DNA from: Crassaminicella profunda
GTDB lineage: Bacteria > Bacillota > Clostridia > Peptostreptococcales > Thermotaleaceae
Length of the DNA: 64,000 nucleotides
Direction of reading: 5' to 3'
NCBI RefSeq assembly: GCF_019884785.1
Contig: NZ_CP082326.1
Location: 4,457,355 to 4,521,354, forward strand
Shown here piece by piece: positions 15,668 through 23,919 of this stretch. How positions within the stretch are numbered: the first letter of the stretch is position 1; every line of letters starts with the position of its first letter. The notes beneath the pieces were generated by a model. It saw nothing but the letters and a program-made list of their open reading frames with translations. It had not been told where the DNA came from and searched no databases. The translations under genes and the position numbers were made by a program.

Positions 15668-17572
15668 ATGTCAAAAGAATTATTATATTGCATTCCTGCT
15701 GACCAGCATGAAGCAAAAGAAGTGGTATCTACCTTAAAGGAACATCCAGAGGTACAATTTGTTTCTTTGGTAGGGATTGATTTAGGAGGAAATGATACGG
15801 ATGAAAAGATTCCTGTAGAACTTTTCATAGAAGATATTGAACAATTTTTAACTTATGGGGTTCAAACAGATGGTTCCAGTGTAGTTCTTCCTGAAATTGC
15901 TACATTGAATGATGCAAGGGTAGACTTAATTCCAGATCTTTCTGTGAATTGGTTTGTAGACTATAATTACGACAACATAGATGAAGACACTGATCTTCCA
16001 GTTGGAACTCTTAGAATCCCTGCATTTTTAGTTCATAATGATGTAAAAAGAGTAGACTCTCGTTCTGTTCTTCAAAAGGCTGTAAAATATTTCAAAAAAG
16101 AAATATTTTCGTTGATGAAAGAAAATCCTTATGTTTTAGAAACACTAGATATCGACTCAATAGATGATATTGAAGATGTGATTCTTACATCTGCTACAGA
16201 ACTTGAATTTTGGGTAAAAACTCCAGATTATGAGGCAGATCTTGAACAACTTTCTACTTCCCAAGTATTACAAGAACAGTATTGGAAAAGAACAATAGGA
16301 ATTGTTCGTACAGCTTTAGAAAAATCTCTTACAACCCTTGATTATTATGGACTAGAAGTTGAAATGGGACACAAGGAAGTAGGAGGAGTCAAAGCAAAAC
16401 TTACTGAAAGTGGAGGCTTTGACCATATTATGGAGCAATTAGAAATAGACTGGAAGTACAGTACAGCCCTTCAGACTGCTGATAATGAATTACTTGCAAG
16501 ACAATTAATAAAGGATGTATTTATGCGTTATGGATTAGATGTTACATTTAAAGCAAAGCCTATTGATGGTGTTGCAGGAAATGGAGAACATACCCATGTA
16601 GGTGTAGCAGTTAAATTAAAGAATGGAAAAATGAAAAATATTTTTGCACCAAAAGATATGAAGGAAGAGTTTTTAAGTCCTATTGGTTGGGGAGCATTCA
16701 TGGGTCTTCTTAAAAACTATGAGGTTGTTAATCCATTTGTATCTTCTACAAATGATGCATTAAAAAGATTAAAGCCAGGGTTTGAGGCACCTGTATGTAT
16801 TGTTGGATCTATTGGGCATACGGTAGAGACACCTTCAAGAAATAGAACGGTTTTGGCAGGTTTAATACGTGATTTATCTAATCCTATGGCTACTAGATTT
16901 GAATTAAGATCTCCTAATCCAAAAAGCAATACCTATTTAGTCATTGCTGCTATATATCAAACAATGATGGATGGTATTAAAGCTTGCTTAGAGGCAGGAA
17001 AAACTTCGTCTCAGTTAGAATCAGAATTTTCTAAGAGAGCTGGCGATGAAAGTTTCTATTTTGAAAGAAATAGGGAATATCGGAGTGAAGATGATGTGTT
17101 TGAGCATTATACAGAAGAAGAAAGAAATGAACTATTTGGTACTCCTCCAGCTACTGTTTGGGATAATCTTATTCATCTAGAGCAGTATCCTGCTAAAAAG
17201 GATGCATTGCTTAAAGGGGATGTGTTCAGCCAAGAAATTATTAATTCTTATACAGTTGCAACATTGACTCAATGGACAACAGAATTGTATAATCGAATGA
17301 TTCCAGATAATAGGGAATTTGTAAGGAATTGTTCAAAGCTTCATACGACTGAAAATGTTACAGATTTAGATGTAGTAAATTGGGAAAAAATTAATCAATT
17401 AAGATGTTATCTTATGAAGGATAGCTTAGATCATAAATCTCTTTTTACAAGAATAAGGGAAGCTATTGAAAACAAAGACTATAATAAAGTTTCAGGACTT
17501 CAGTTAGAAATGGACTGTAGAATGAAAGAACTAGAAAATCTTTATGCAGTGTATAAAAAGAATTTATTTTAA
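15668..17572 (+). CDS. Glutamine synthetase, long divergent form
   Basis: A 634-residue glutamine synthetase family protein: ATP + glutamate + ammonia to glutamine. The N-terminal beta-grasp part ends in FLTYGVQTDGSSVVLPEIAT (about residue 65). Catalytic blocks, diverged but recognisable: ATELEFWVKTP (family E-x-E), EMGHKEVGGVKAKL (Glu/His), GNGEHTHVGVAV (ATP/Glu binding His), RNRTVLAG and RFELRSPNPKSNTYLVIAA (catalytic Arg). It is longer than GlnA type I (about 440-470) because of inserts and a C-terminal helical extension of about 130 residues after the last motif. It has neither the length nor the motifs of type III GlnN. The gene stands alone behind its own promoter and structured leader. 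Amino-acid specificity is assumed. Confidence 0.88.
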   Translation: MSKELLYCIPADQHEAKEVVSTLKEHPEVQFVSLVGIDLGGNDTDEKIPVELFIEDIEQFLTYGVQTDGSSVVLPEIATLNDARVDLIPDLSVNWFVDYNYDNIDEDTDLPVGTLRIPAFLVHNDVKRVDSRSVLQKAVKYFKKEIFSLMKENPYVLETLDIDSIDDIEDVILTSATELEFWVKTPDYEADLEQLSTSQVLQEQYWKRTIGIVRTALEKSLTTLDYYGLEVEMGHKEVGGVKAKLTESGGFDHIMEQLEIDWKYSTALQTADNELLARQLIKDVFMRYGLDVTFKAKPIDGVAGNGEHTHVGVAVKLKNGKMKNIFAPKDMKEEFLSPIGWGAFMGLLKNYEVVNPFVSSTNDALKRLKPGFEAPVCIVGSIGHTVETPSRNRTVLAGLIRDLSNPMATRFELRSPNPKSNTYLVIAAIYQTMMDGIKACLEAGKTSSQLESEFSKRAGDESFYFERNREYRSEDDVFEHYTEEERNELFGTPPATVWDNLIHLEQYPAKKDALLKGDVFSQEIINSYTVATLTQWTTELYNRMIPDNREFVRNCSKLHTTENVTDLDVVNWEKINQLRCYLMKDSLDHKSLFTRIREAIENKDYNKVSGLQLEMDCRMKELENLYAVYKKNLF

Positions 17573-17578
17573 TTAGAT

Positions 17579-17622
17579 AAAAAAATCCTTTCATCCTAAA
17601 TTTATGGATGAAAGGATTTTTT
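17579..17622. terminator. Bidirectional terminator between convergent genes
   Basis: AAAAATCCTTTCATCC / GGATGAAAGGATTTTT stem with A- and T-runs on its two sides. Confidence 0.92.
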
Positions 17623-17628
17623 TAATCC

Positions 17629-18063
17629 TTAGTCTAGCTCATAAGGCCACTTTTCAATACCTCCGGTAAGCATGTATATTTTTGAAAATCCACTGCTTGC
17701 CATCATGTCAGCAGCTTTTGCACTTTGCTTATCATCCTTTCCATAAATCATATATATACTGTCTTTACCATAATAATCTAATTTTTTCTTTAGCTCTTTA
17801 TAAGTTAATTGTGTAGCACTTGGCAAATGATTTTTCACATATTCTTCTTCATCTCTTATATCGAAAACTGTAACGTCTGAATTTTTTTCTAGAAGTACTT
17901 TTGCCTGTTCAGCAGATATTGTTTTGTAAGCATACTTCATGGTTTCTGAAAATGTTTCATCTGAGTTAGACATGACTAATACAAGGATTCCAATAATAAA
18001 GATTACAAGAATGGCTAAAGCAATATACAGTGTTCGTTTTTTCAAAACAAAAATTTTTAACAT
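17629..18063 (-). CDS. Membrane-anchored rhodanese-like protein without catalytic Cys
   Basis: 144 residues: an N-terminal membrane anchor (residues 11-31) and one extracytoplasmic rhodanese-like domain (about 45-144). Landmarks are ISAEQAKVLLEKNSDVTVFD, the domain's IRDEEEYVKNHLPSA and the end GGIEKWPYELD. The active-site loop reads IYGKDDKQS where active enzymes have YCRSGxRS, so the cysteine is Gly. The protein therefore cannot form a persulfide there and is presumably a binding or scaffold module. It converges on the glutamine synthetase gene and lies one gene away from a sulfur operon with an active rhodanese domain. Confidence 0.88.
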   Translation of the reverse strand: MLKIFVLKKRTLYIALAILVIFIIGILVLVMSNSDETFSETMKYAYKTISAEQAKVLLEKNSDVTVFDIRDEEEYVKNHLPSATQLTYKELKKKLDYYGKDSIYMIYGKDDKQSAKAADMMASSGFSKIYMLTGGIEKWPYELD

Positions 18064-18220
18064 AATATCACCTCACAACGTGGCATCGTACTAATAATAT
18101 ATTTGTATAGAGGTTGTTTTATTACTGAAATTTTCATTTTTGTCCATAAAACTTTGCAACATATTTACAAGAAAAACATATTATGAAAATAGGGAAAGAA
18201 CTAAAAAGGGGGAGAAGGGC

Positions 18221-18643
18221 TTGTATTCCTATGACGATTATATAACTTATTGTGAGAGTGAAGCTGAAAAAATGTATCCTGAAGATTGTCAGAATTTATT
18301 ACCATATGTACAAAGGGTGTGCGCTAGGGAAGATCATGTTTATAATGAAAAAATGTATCCCTTTCCTGACCAAAAAACGATAGAACAAATGGTGGATGAT
18401 GTATATGAAATGTATACAAAAGATAAAATGTATCGATCTCCTGATGGCGGATATGGTGGTAGAGGAATGTTTAGAAACATCATATGGCTATTATTATTAG
18501 GACAATTATTAGGAAGAAGACGAAGAAGAAGACCTGGATATGGAGGACCCGGATATGGTTCTCCCGGGTATGGTCGACCTGGATACGGTCAACCAGGATA
18601 TGGCTATCCCGGATACGGATATCCAGGATATGGAGATTATTAA
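18221..18643 (+). CDS. Gly/Tyr/Pro-repeat protein (TTG start)
   Basis: 140 residues if started at the TTG at 18221, which has AAAAGGGGGAGAAGG upstream; the frame is open 27 codons further but has no ribosome site there. Residues 1-75 contain DDYITYCESEAEKMYPEDCQ, VQRVCAREDHVYNEKMYPF and a helix. A hydrophobic patch (NIIWLLLLGQLLG) comes next, then RRRRRR, then about nine repeats of G-Y-G-x-P. The sticky repeat tail and Cys pairs recall spore-coat or surface structural proteins of Firmicutes. That is analogy only; no spore promoter could be assigned. A terminator follows at once. Confidence 0.8.
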   Translation: MYSYDDYITYCESEAEKMYPEDCQNLLPYVQRVCAREDHVYNEKMYPFPDQKTIEQMVDDVYEMYTKDKMYRSPDGGYGGRGMFRNIIWLLLLGQLLGRRRRRRPGYGGPGYGSPGYGRPGYGQPGYGYPGYGYPGYGDY

Positions 18644-18654
18644 AAATTTAGATA

Positions 18655-18683
18655 AAAGCTCTCAAATTTTTTTGAGAGCTTTG
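18655..18683 (+). terminator. Terminator after the repeat protein
   Basis: Stem AAAGCTCTCAAA / TTTGAGAGCTTT with a T-rich loop. Confidence 0.85.
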
Positions 18684-18742
18684 TTGACTTTTTGTCAATC
18701 TCATCGTATTATATAAATAAGAAAGCACCCCCTATGGGGGTG
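18684..18742 (+). promoter_or_regulatory. Promoter and CsoR/CstR-type operator of the sulfur operon
   Basis: Sigma-A promoter TTGACT (18684-18689), 17-bp spacer, TATTAT (18707-18712). Fourteen bases after the -10 box lies the GC-rich palindrome CACCCCCTATGGGGGTG (18726-18742), the only such G/C block in this AT-rich region. CsoR-family repressors (CsoR, CstR, RcnR) bind G-tracts flanked by A/T of this kind. The CsoR-family gene at the end of the operon makes autoregulation likely. Confidence 0.85.
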
Positions 18743-18824
18743 GGTAAAAATAACATACTTTGTAAAAATATAGGGAATACTATGGGAAAGAATTGTTCTT
18801 ATAAAATACGAGGAGTGTGGGAAC

Positions 18825-20474
18825 ATGGCGGAAAAGATACTTGTGATTGGTGGTGTAGCAGCCGGAACAAAAGCTGCAGCAAAACTTAAAAGAGAAAATC
18901 CAAAAGCTGAGATTGGCATTGTAACAAAAGATGAATATATTTCTTATGCAGGATGTGGATTACCCTATTATATTGGGGGAGTTATAGAAGAAAAACATGA
19001 ATTGGTTGTAAAAACACCAGAAGATTTTAAAGCAGTTACGGGAATTGATGTATTAACAAAACATGAAGCAGTAACAATTAATAAAGAAGAAAAGAATGTA
19101 ACAGTTAAAGATTTAACAACTAGAGAAACTAAGTGTTTTGAATATGATCAATTAATCATTGCTACAGGGGCATCTCCATTTGTACCACCTATTGAAGGAA
19201 AAGATTTAAAAGGTGTATTCTCAGTAAGAACTGTATCAGATGCACTAAAGATTAGAGAATTGGTAGATCAAGGAGAAGTGAAAAAGGCTGTTATTGTAGG
19301 TGGAGGATTTATAGGTCTTGAGGTTGCAGAAAATTTACATGAAAGAAATATTGAAGTAGCTTTAGTAGAACTGATAGATCATATTTTACCCCCCTTTGAT
19401 GAAGAAATAGCTCTTTATGCACAAAATTATATGCAGGAACAAGGTGTAAATATTTACACAGGAGAAAAAGTCCTTTCATTAGCAGGAGACGCAAAAGTTA
19501 CAAAGGTTATTACAGATCAAAGAGAGCTTGAAGCAGATCTTGTCATTATGTCTGTGGGTGTTAGACCAAATGTAAATCTAGCTAAAGAAATAGGGATAGA
19601 AATTGGTACTACAGGAGCCATTAAAGTAAATGAATATATGGAGACAAACATAAAAGACATTTATGCAGTAGGAGACTGTGCAGAGAATGTAAATTTAGTT
19701 ACAGGAAAGCCTGCTTGGTATCCAATGGGTTCTACAGCAAATAAAATGGGTAGAGTTGCTGGAATCAATATGGCAAATGAAGAAAAGGATGGGTTAAAAG
19801 GAGTACTTGGAACAACGGTTGTAAAGCTATTTAAAATGAATGCAGCAAAAACAGGATTATCAGAGAGAGATGCAAAAGAAGCAGGTTTTGAAGTAGAGAC
19901 TGCTTTAGTTCCAGCAAATGATAAAGCACATTATTATCCAGGATATAGAGAAATTATTACAAAGCTTGTTGTAGATAAAAATACCCATAAGGTATTAGGT
20001 GCACAGGTCATTGGTGAAGGAGTTGTGGACAAACCAATCGATATTGTTGCTACAGCTATAACTTTTGGAGCAAAGGTTGAGGACTTACAAAAAATTGATT
20101 TAGCTTATGCACCACCATTTTCCATGGCAATGAGCTCTACTATCTTAGCAGCTAGTGTATTGACAAATAAGTTAACCGGAAGAGTAAAGGGAATTGGACC
20201 TATTGAATGTAAAAACAGATTAAATGAAATTCAAGTAGTTGATGTAAGAGATGAAGCATCATTTATGATAGGAACGATTCCAGGTGCTGTGAATATTCCT
20301 TCTGGTGCACTTTATATGAGAGCAAATGAATTAGATCAAACAAAAGAAACTGTTTTAGTATGTAAAATTGGTAAAAATGCATATTTATCTTATCTAAAAT
20401 TAAAAGAATTAGGATTTAAGAACGTAAGAATTTTAGAAGGTGGTATGAATGCTTACCCCTTTGAAAGAGAATAA
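18825..20474 (+). CDS. CoA-disulfide reductase with C-terminal rhodanese domain
   Basis: 549 residues. An FAD/NAD(P)-dependent pyridine nucleotide-disulfide oxidoreductase (residues 1-450) is fused to a rhodanese domain (about 460-549), as in CoADR-Rhd / NADH-dependent persulfide reductases. Seen: the FAD loop VIGGVAAGTKAAAKLKR at residue 7, active Cys44 in SYAGCGLPYYIGG (the single-Cys CoADR motif), the NAD loop VIVGGGFIGLEVAEN near residue 153, and AVGDCAENV. The rhodanese loop retains its cysteine (VLVCKIGKNAYLS). It probably reduces CoA disulfide or persulfides using NAD(P)H. First gene of the operon with TusA-like, DsrE-like and CsoR-family genes. Confidence 0.95.
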   Translation: MAEKILVIGGVAAGTKAAAKLKRENPKAEIGIVTKDEYISYAGCGLPYYIGGVIEEKHELVVKTPEDFKAVTGIDVLTKHEAVTINKEEKNVTVKDLTTRETKCFEYDQLIIATGASPFVPPIEGKDLKGVFSVRTVSDALKIRELVDQGEVKKAVIVGGGFIGLEVAENLHERNIEVALVELIDHILPPFDEEIALYAQNYMQEQGVNIYTGEKVLSLAGDAKVTKVITDQRELEADLVIMSVGVRPNVNLAKEIGIEIGTTGAIKVNEYMETNIKDIYAVGDCAENVNLVTGKPAWYPMGSTANKMGRVAGINMANEEKDGLKGVLGTTVVKLFKMNAAKTGLSERDAKEAGFEVETALVPANDKAHYYPGYREIITKLVVDKNTHKVLGAQVIGEGVVDKPIDIVATAITFGAKVEDLQKIDLAYAPPFSMAMSSTILAASVLTNKLTGRVKGIGPIECKNRLNEIQVVDVRDEASFMIGTIPGAVNIPSGALYMRANELDQTKETVLVCKIGKNAYLSYLKLKELGFKNVRILEGGMNAYPFERE

Positions 20475-20502
20475 ATCAAAAAAACTACAGGAGGAGATAT
20501 AA

Positions 20503-20727
20503 ATGGCTGAAATTAATTTAAATTGTAAAGGATTACAATGTCCAGGACCTATCATGCAGGTGTTTAAGGCAGCAAAGGAAGCACAAGCAGGAGATGTACT
20601 CAATGTAAAAGTTACAGATAGAGGTTTCTCAAAAGATATACAAGCATGGTGCAAAAAAACAGGAAATGAGCTGTTAGACTTAAACGAAACAGATACGGAA
20701 ATAACAGCAAAAATCCTTAAAAAGTAA
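20503..20727 (+). CDS. TusA-like sulfur carrier protein
   Basis: A 74-residue TusA/SirA-fold protein. The sulfur-carrying cysteine is Cys13 in the family motif C-P-x-P (LQCPGPIMQV). The rest follows the fold: VLNVKVTDRGFSKDIQAWCK then ELLDLNETDTEI. It likely accepts or passes persulfide sulfur from the rhodanese domain encoded just upstream (28-base gap, GGAGGAGAT ribosome site) to the DsrE-like protein encoded next. It is cytoplasmic. Confidence 0.94.
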   Translation: MAEINLNCKGLQCPGPIMQVFKAAKEAQAGDVLNVKVTDRGFSKDIQAWCKKTGNELLDLNETDTEITAKILKK

Positions 20728-20738
20728 GGTGGTTATGT

Positions 20739-21212
20739 ATGGGAGATAAAAAAACAATTATTGTATTCAGTGGAGATATGGATAAAGTTATGGCAAGTTT
20801 GATTATTGCTAATGGGGCAGCAGCTATGGGCAGTGAAGTAACTATGTTCTTTACCTTTTGGGGATTAAATACATTAAGAAAAGCACAAAAAATTAAAGTG
20901 AAGAAAGATTTCATGGAAAAAATGTTTGGATTTATGATGCCAAGAGGTGCTGAAAAACTAGGCCTTTCCAAAATGCATTTTGGAGGAATGGGTGCTAAAA
21001 TGATGAAAAGCATCATGAAAAAGAAGAATGTAAATACTTTACCAGAATTAATAGAAAGTGCACAGATGATGGGTGTAAAAATGATTGCTTGTACCATGTC
21101 TATGGATGTAATGGGGATTCGTGAAGAGGAGCTTATTGATGGAGTAGAGTTTGCAGGAGTAGCTAGTTATCTTGGAGAAGCAGATGAAGCAAATGTAAAC
21201 TTGTTTATATAA
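20739..21212 (+). CDS. DsrE/DsrF-like sulfur-relay protein
   Basis: 157 residues of the DsrE/DsrF/DrsH-like family, the longer DsrE2-type form often found beside TusA and rhodanese genes. Seen: KTIIVFSGDMDKVMASLIIA, GSEVTMFFTFWGLNTLRKAQ, a methionine-rich middle (KMHFGGMGAKMMKSIMKKKN), and ACTMSMDVMGI carrying the candidate sulfur-binding cysteine. It presumably takes sulfur from the TusA-like protein. It starts 11 bases after the tusA-like stop and is followed by a terminator, so the CsoR-family gene beyond may be read from its own promoter as well. Confidence 0.92.
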   Translation: MGDKKTIIVFSGDMDKVMASLIIANGAAAMGSEVTMFFTFWGLNTLRKAQKIKVKKDFMEKMFGFMMPRGAEKLGLSKMHFGGMGAKMMKSIMKKKNVNTLPELIESAQMMGVKMIACTMSMDVMGIREEELIDGVEFAGVASYLGEADEANVNLFI

Positions 21213-21240
21213 AGGTGGTTGTGAAAACAACCCCTTTTCT
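21211..21240 (+). terminator. Terminator after the DsrE-like gene
   Basis: AAGGTGGTTGT / ACAACCCCTT stem with a GAAA loop and a short T-tract; moderate strength. Confidence 0.7.
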
Positions 21241-21374
21241 TATATAGGGAGTTTATATGAATCGAATAAATATAAATTTTGATAAGAGAAAAAATCTATG
21301 ATATGGAAAAAGAGACGCAATATGGTACAATATAATGAGCATAAAGAAGATATTTTTATGGAAGGGATGATGAA

Positions 21375-21644
21375 ATGGCTAAGGAAGATGCAAAAAAAGA
21401 TATTATCAATAGATTAAGAACCATAAAGGGGCATATAGCAGGAATAGAGAAGATGATTGAAGAGGATACAAAAACTTGTGATGATATATTGCTTCAAATT
21501 GCAGCTATACGCGCTTCTGTTCATAAGGTAGGTTTAATCATTTTAGAAGACCATGCAAAAGATTGTTTGATTGGAGATCAAGAGATGGTTACTAGAGAAG
21601 AAGTAGATAAAGTATTAAAGACAATTGTAAAATTTGTAAAATAG
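21375..21644 (+). CDS. CsoR-family metal/persulfide-sensing repressor
   Basis: An 89-residue all-helical repressor of the CsoR/RcnR/CstR family. The sensing residues are Cys35 (TCDDIL), His60 and Cys64 (EDHAKDC), exactly the Cys-x-His-x3-Cys triad of copper-sensing CsoR; persulfide-sensing CstR keeps the two Cys but not the His. The context, a sulfur-relay operon, is that of CstR. It probably represses the operon from the GC-rich palindrome at 18726. Whether the signal is Cu(I) or persulfide cannot be settled here. It starts at an ATG with GGGATGATGAA upstream. Confidence 0.93.
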   Translation: MAKEDAKKDIINRLRTIKGHIAGIEKMIEEDTKTCDDILLQIAAIRASVHKVGLIILEDHAKDCLIGDQEMVTREEVDKVLKTIVKFVK

Positions 21645-21672
21645 CACCGGAGAATTTTAGGGTGCTATTTTT
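21638..21672. terminator. Terminator between convergent genes
   Basis: AAATAGCACC / GGGTGCTATTT stem. It overlaps the last codons of the minus-strand DUF3189 gene. Confidence 0.85.
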
Positions 21673-22124
21673 AATTTTGTTTTTTTTACAAGATCCATAA
21701 TTTTAGGATAAGCTTTTATTGTGCCATAAGCAACAATAGGCCTACCAAAGGATATAAGTCCAAGTCTTCTAGAACTTCCTCCACCAATGCGCATGAGAAA
21801 ATTTACTGTAGGAGAAGTATCTACACATAAAATCTCTTTTTTATCTTTATTGATCATACTAAGGACTGTTTCTAAGGTATTTACGATTAAGTGGGAAGCA
21901 TTTTTTCTACTTAGTGTATAGACAGCATGGTTATACTCGTCATTTCCATGATAAATAAGTCTTCCTATATCTTTTTTTTCTAATTGGTCAAATAGAGGAA
22001 TACTAATAATTTCAGATTGCGTAGGAATATGATCCATCGGGAGACGACGAAGATGTATATTGGCTGCAACGACAGTGGAATGTGTTCCACCAACATCGTG
22101 ATAGATTATATACAAGATAATCAC
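21657..22124 (-). CDS. DUF3189 family protein
   Basis: 155 residues, no membrane span, matching the DUF3189 family of clostridia (function unknown). Seen: start IILYIIYHDVGGTHSTVVAA, then IHLRRLP, a middle LIYHGNDEYNHAVYTLSRKN, and the C-terminal FLMRIGGGSSRRLGLISFGR. An upstream-overlapping paralogue is common in other genomes; only one copy is present here. It is transcribed convergently with the CsoR-family gene and shares the terminator. Confidence 0.88.
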   Translation of the reverse strand: MIILYIIYHDVGGTHSTVVAANIHLRRLPMDHIPTQSEIISIPLFDQLEKKDIGRLIYHGNDEYNHAVYTLSRKNASHLIVNTLETVLSMINKDKKEILCVDTSPTVNFLMRIGGGSSRRLGLISFGRPIVAYGTIKAYPKIMDLVKKTKLKIAP

Positions 22125-22267
22125 CTTTTCTGTTTTCGTATAAATAACTTATCATATATAGGATTTGATAATTTTTATAAATATATACTTTCTTGTTCTG
22201 ATTGTCCCAAAAAAAGCATAGGATAGGATAGGTAACTAAGGATTAGTTTTAAAAGGTAGGTGGGACA

Positions 22268-23356
22268 ATGAGAAAAAAATGTTTGTTCATTATCGTATGG
22301 ATTATTTTATTTGGAAATATAGTTGTAGCTGAAGAGTTTGAAAATACTTATGTAAAAGCTGAAGTAATCCATGTAGAAAAAGTAAATTATAAGGAAGCTC
22401 GTAGTCAAATTATAAAGCTAAGAATATTAGAAGGGGATTACAAAGAAAAAGAAATAACAACAGAATATTTTACTATAGAATATTCTCAATACAATTTTGA
22501 TTTACACAAAGGGAATAAAGTAATGGTGAGTATTGTTAAGAATGATCAAAACCAAATAGAAGCACGTATCATGAATATTTGTCGGGAGGATCATTTAAAA
22601 TTATTAGGGATTATTTTTTTAATCGCTGTAATTATTTTTGGTAGAATTAGAGGATTACTTTCTGTAGTATCATTAGGAATTTCAGGATTAATTATTTTAA
22701 AATTAATGATTCCTATGATTGTTAACGGTTATAATCCTGTTATAGGTGCAATAATCTGTAGCATATTGATTATTTTAATTAGTTTTATTTTGATCAGTGG
22801 ATTTACACGAAAGAGTATGATTGCAATTTTAGGAACTGTTGGAGGAACGATTACAGCTGCCATACTAGCACAAATCTTTACCAAACTTTGTACCATTACC
22901 GGACTCGCAAGTGAAGAGATTAATTTTTTAATCAGAGAAGTAGGTCTAGAAATTGATTTTCGAGGTCTTTATTTAAGTGGCGTTTTGATTGGTTCTATTG
23001 GTGTTGTCATGGATGTAGCCATGACGATTACATCTGTTATTTTCGAATTGAAAAGTCATTCTCCTTCTATAGGTTTTATAAAACTTGTTCATTCAGGTCT
23101 TGAAGTAGGAAAAGACGTGATGGCAACCATGGTTAATACCCTTATTCTTGCTTATGTTGGAGGAAGTATGCCACTATTTTTGATGTTTTATAATTTTGAT
23201 TTATCCCTTACTCAAATGGTGAGTAAAGAGATTATTGCAACAGAGATTATTCGTTCATTGTGTGGAAGTATTGGGTTAATTCTTACTATTCCATTAACAT
23301 CTTTTATTGCAAGTATGATGGTTGAGAATAAATGTGATGGTAGATATTATAAATAA
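22268..23356 (+). CDS. YibE/F-like membrane protein, copy 1
   Basis: 362 residues of the YibE/F family (multi-span proteins of unknown transport role). An N-terminal signal-like segment (residues 5-22) precedes an extracytoplasmic beta-rich part of about 90 residues, then about seven membrane spans from residue 115. Family features: FGRIRGLLSVVSLGISGLII, GTVGGTITAA, GVLIGSIGVVMDVAMTITSV, GKDVMATMVNTLILAYVGGS and SLCGSIGLILTIPLTSFIAS. A paralogue lies at 52728 with the same layout. It has its own upstream region and a convergent terminator. Confidence 0.9.
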   Translation: MRKKCLFIIVWIILFGNIVVAEEFENTYVKAEVIHVEKVNYKEARSQIIKLRILEGDYKEKEITTEYFTIEYSQYNFDLHKGNKVMVSIVKNDQNQIEARIMNICREDHLKLLGIIFLIAVIIFGRIRGLLSVVSLGISGLIILKLMIPMIVNGYNPVIGAIICSILIILISFILISGFTRKSMIAILGTVGGTITAAILAQIFTKLCTITGLASEEINFLIREVGLEIDFRGLYLSGVLIGSIGVVMDVAMTITSVIFELKSHSPSIGFIKLVHSGLEVGKDVMATMVNTLILAYVGGSMPLFLMFYNFDLSLTQMVSKEIIATEIIRSLCGSIGLILTIPLTSFIASMMVENKCDGRYYK

Positions 23357-23357
23357 A

Positions 23358-23397
23358 AGAAAAACCCTTAAACCGAGGGGGGTAGAAGGGTTTTTCT
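23358..23397. terminator. Bidirectional terminator
   Basis: AGAAAAACCCTT / AAGGGTTTTTCT stem around a G-rich loop, between convergent genes. Confidence 0.9.
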
Positions 23398-23407
23398 ATG
23401 TATTATA

Positions 23408-23824
23408 TTATTTTGCTAAATCTTCTCCTAAAGATCTACAATTTTCTAATCCTTCATCATCAGGTGTTAGATGATTGATGATGCCTTCACCCATAACATT
23501 TGCTCCATACCCTTGCATTCTTTCTCCCCAATCTCTCATCCATTGGCCGTCACCCCAATCGTATGAACCAAATAGACCAACTGGTTTTCCAGAAACACAA
23601 TCTGCAATAGATTCAACAAAAGGCTCCATATCTCCTTCTTCTAGAACTTCAGCACCCATAGAAGGGCAACCTAAAGCGATAGCATCAGCAGCCATTACAT
23701 CTTCTTTTGTTGCATTTTCAACATTTAATAATTTTGCATCACTGCCAGCACCTGCTGCTACAGCCTCAGCCATTAATTTTGTATTTCCAGTACCACTCCA
23801 ATAAATTACAGTTACTTTTTTCAT
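23408..23824 (-). CDS. Flavodoxin
   Basis: A 138-residue short-chain flavodoxin, an FMN-bound low-potential electron carrier in the cytoplasm. The phosphate-binding loop is WSGTGNTKLMAEA (residues 9-21). Later come ALGCPSMGAEVLEEGDMEPF and GLFGSYDWGDGQWMRDW, whose aromatic residues normally stack on the flavin. Flavodoxins often replace ferredoxin when iron is short. The gene lies next to the Fur-box genes, but I see no Fur box directly upstream of it. Confidence 0.95.
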   Translation of the reverse strand: MKKVTVIYWSGTGNTKLMAEAVAAGAGSDAKLLNVENATKEDVMAADAIALGCPSMGAEVLEEGDMEPFVESIADCVSGKPVGLFGSYDWGDGQWMRDWGERMQGYGANVMGEGIINHLTPDDEGLENCRSLGEDLAK

Positions 23825-23919
23825 TATAATCCCTTCTTTCTATTTATTTTCATTTTCTTATTTTAATTTCCGATTAGAGTAAATAATCGAAAAGGATAAA
23901 CATTGTTATAGAAGACTTT

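Noticed and set aside
18531-18640. CRISPR-like or tandem DNA repeats
   Set aside because: The periodicity is a coding repeat (G-Y-G-x-P) of one protein, with unit length 15 bases and no spacers.
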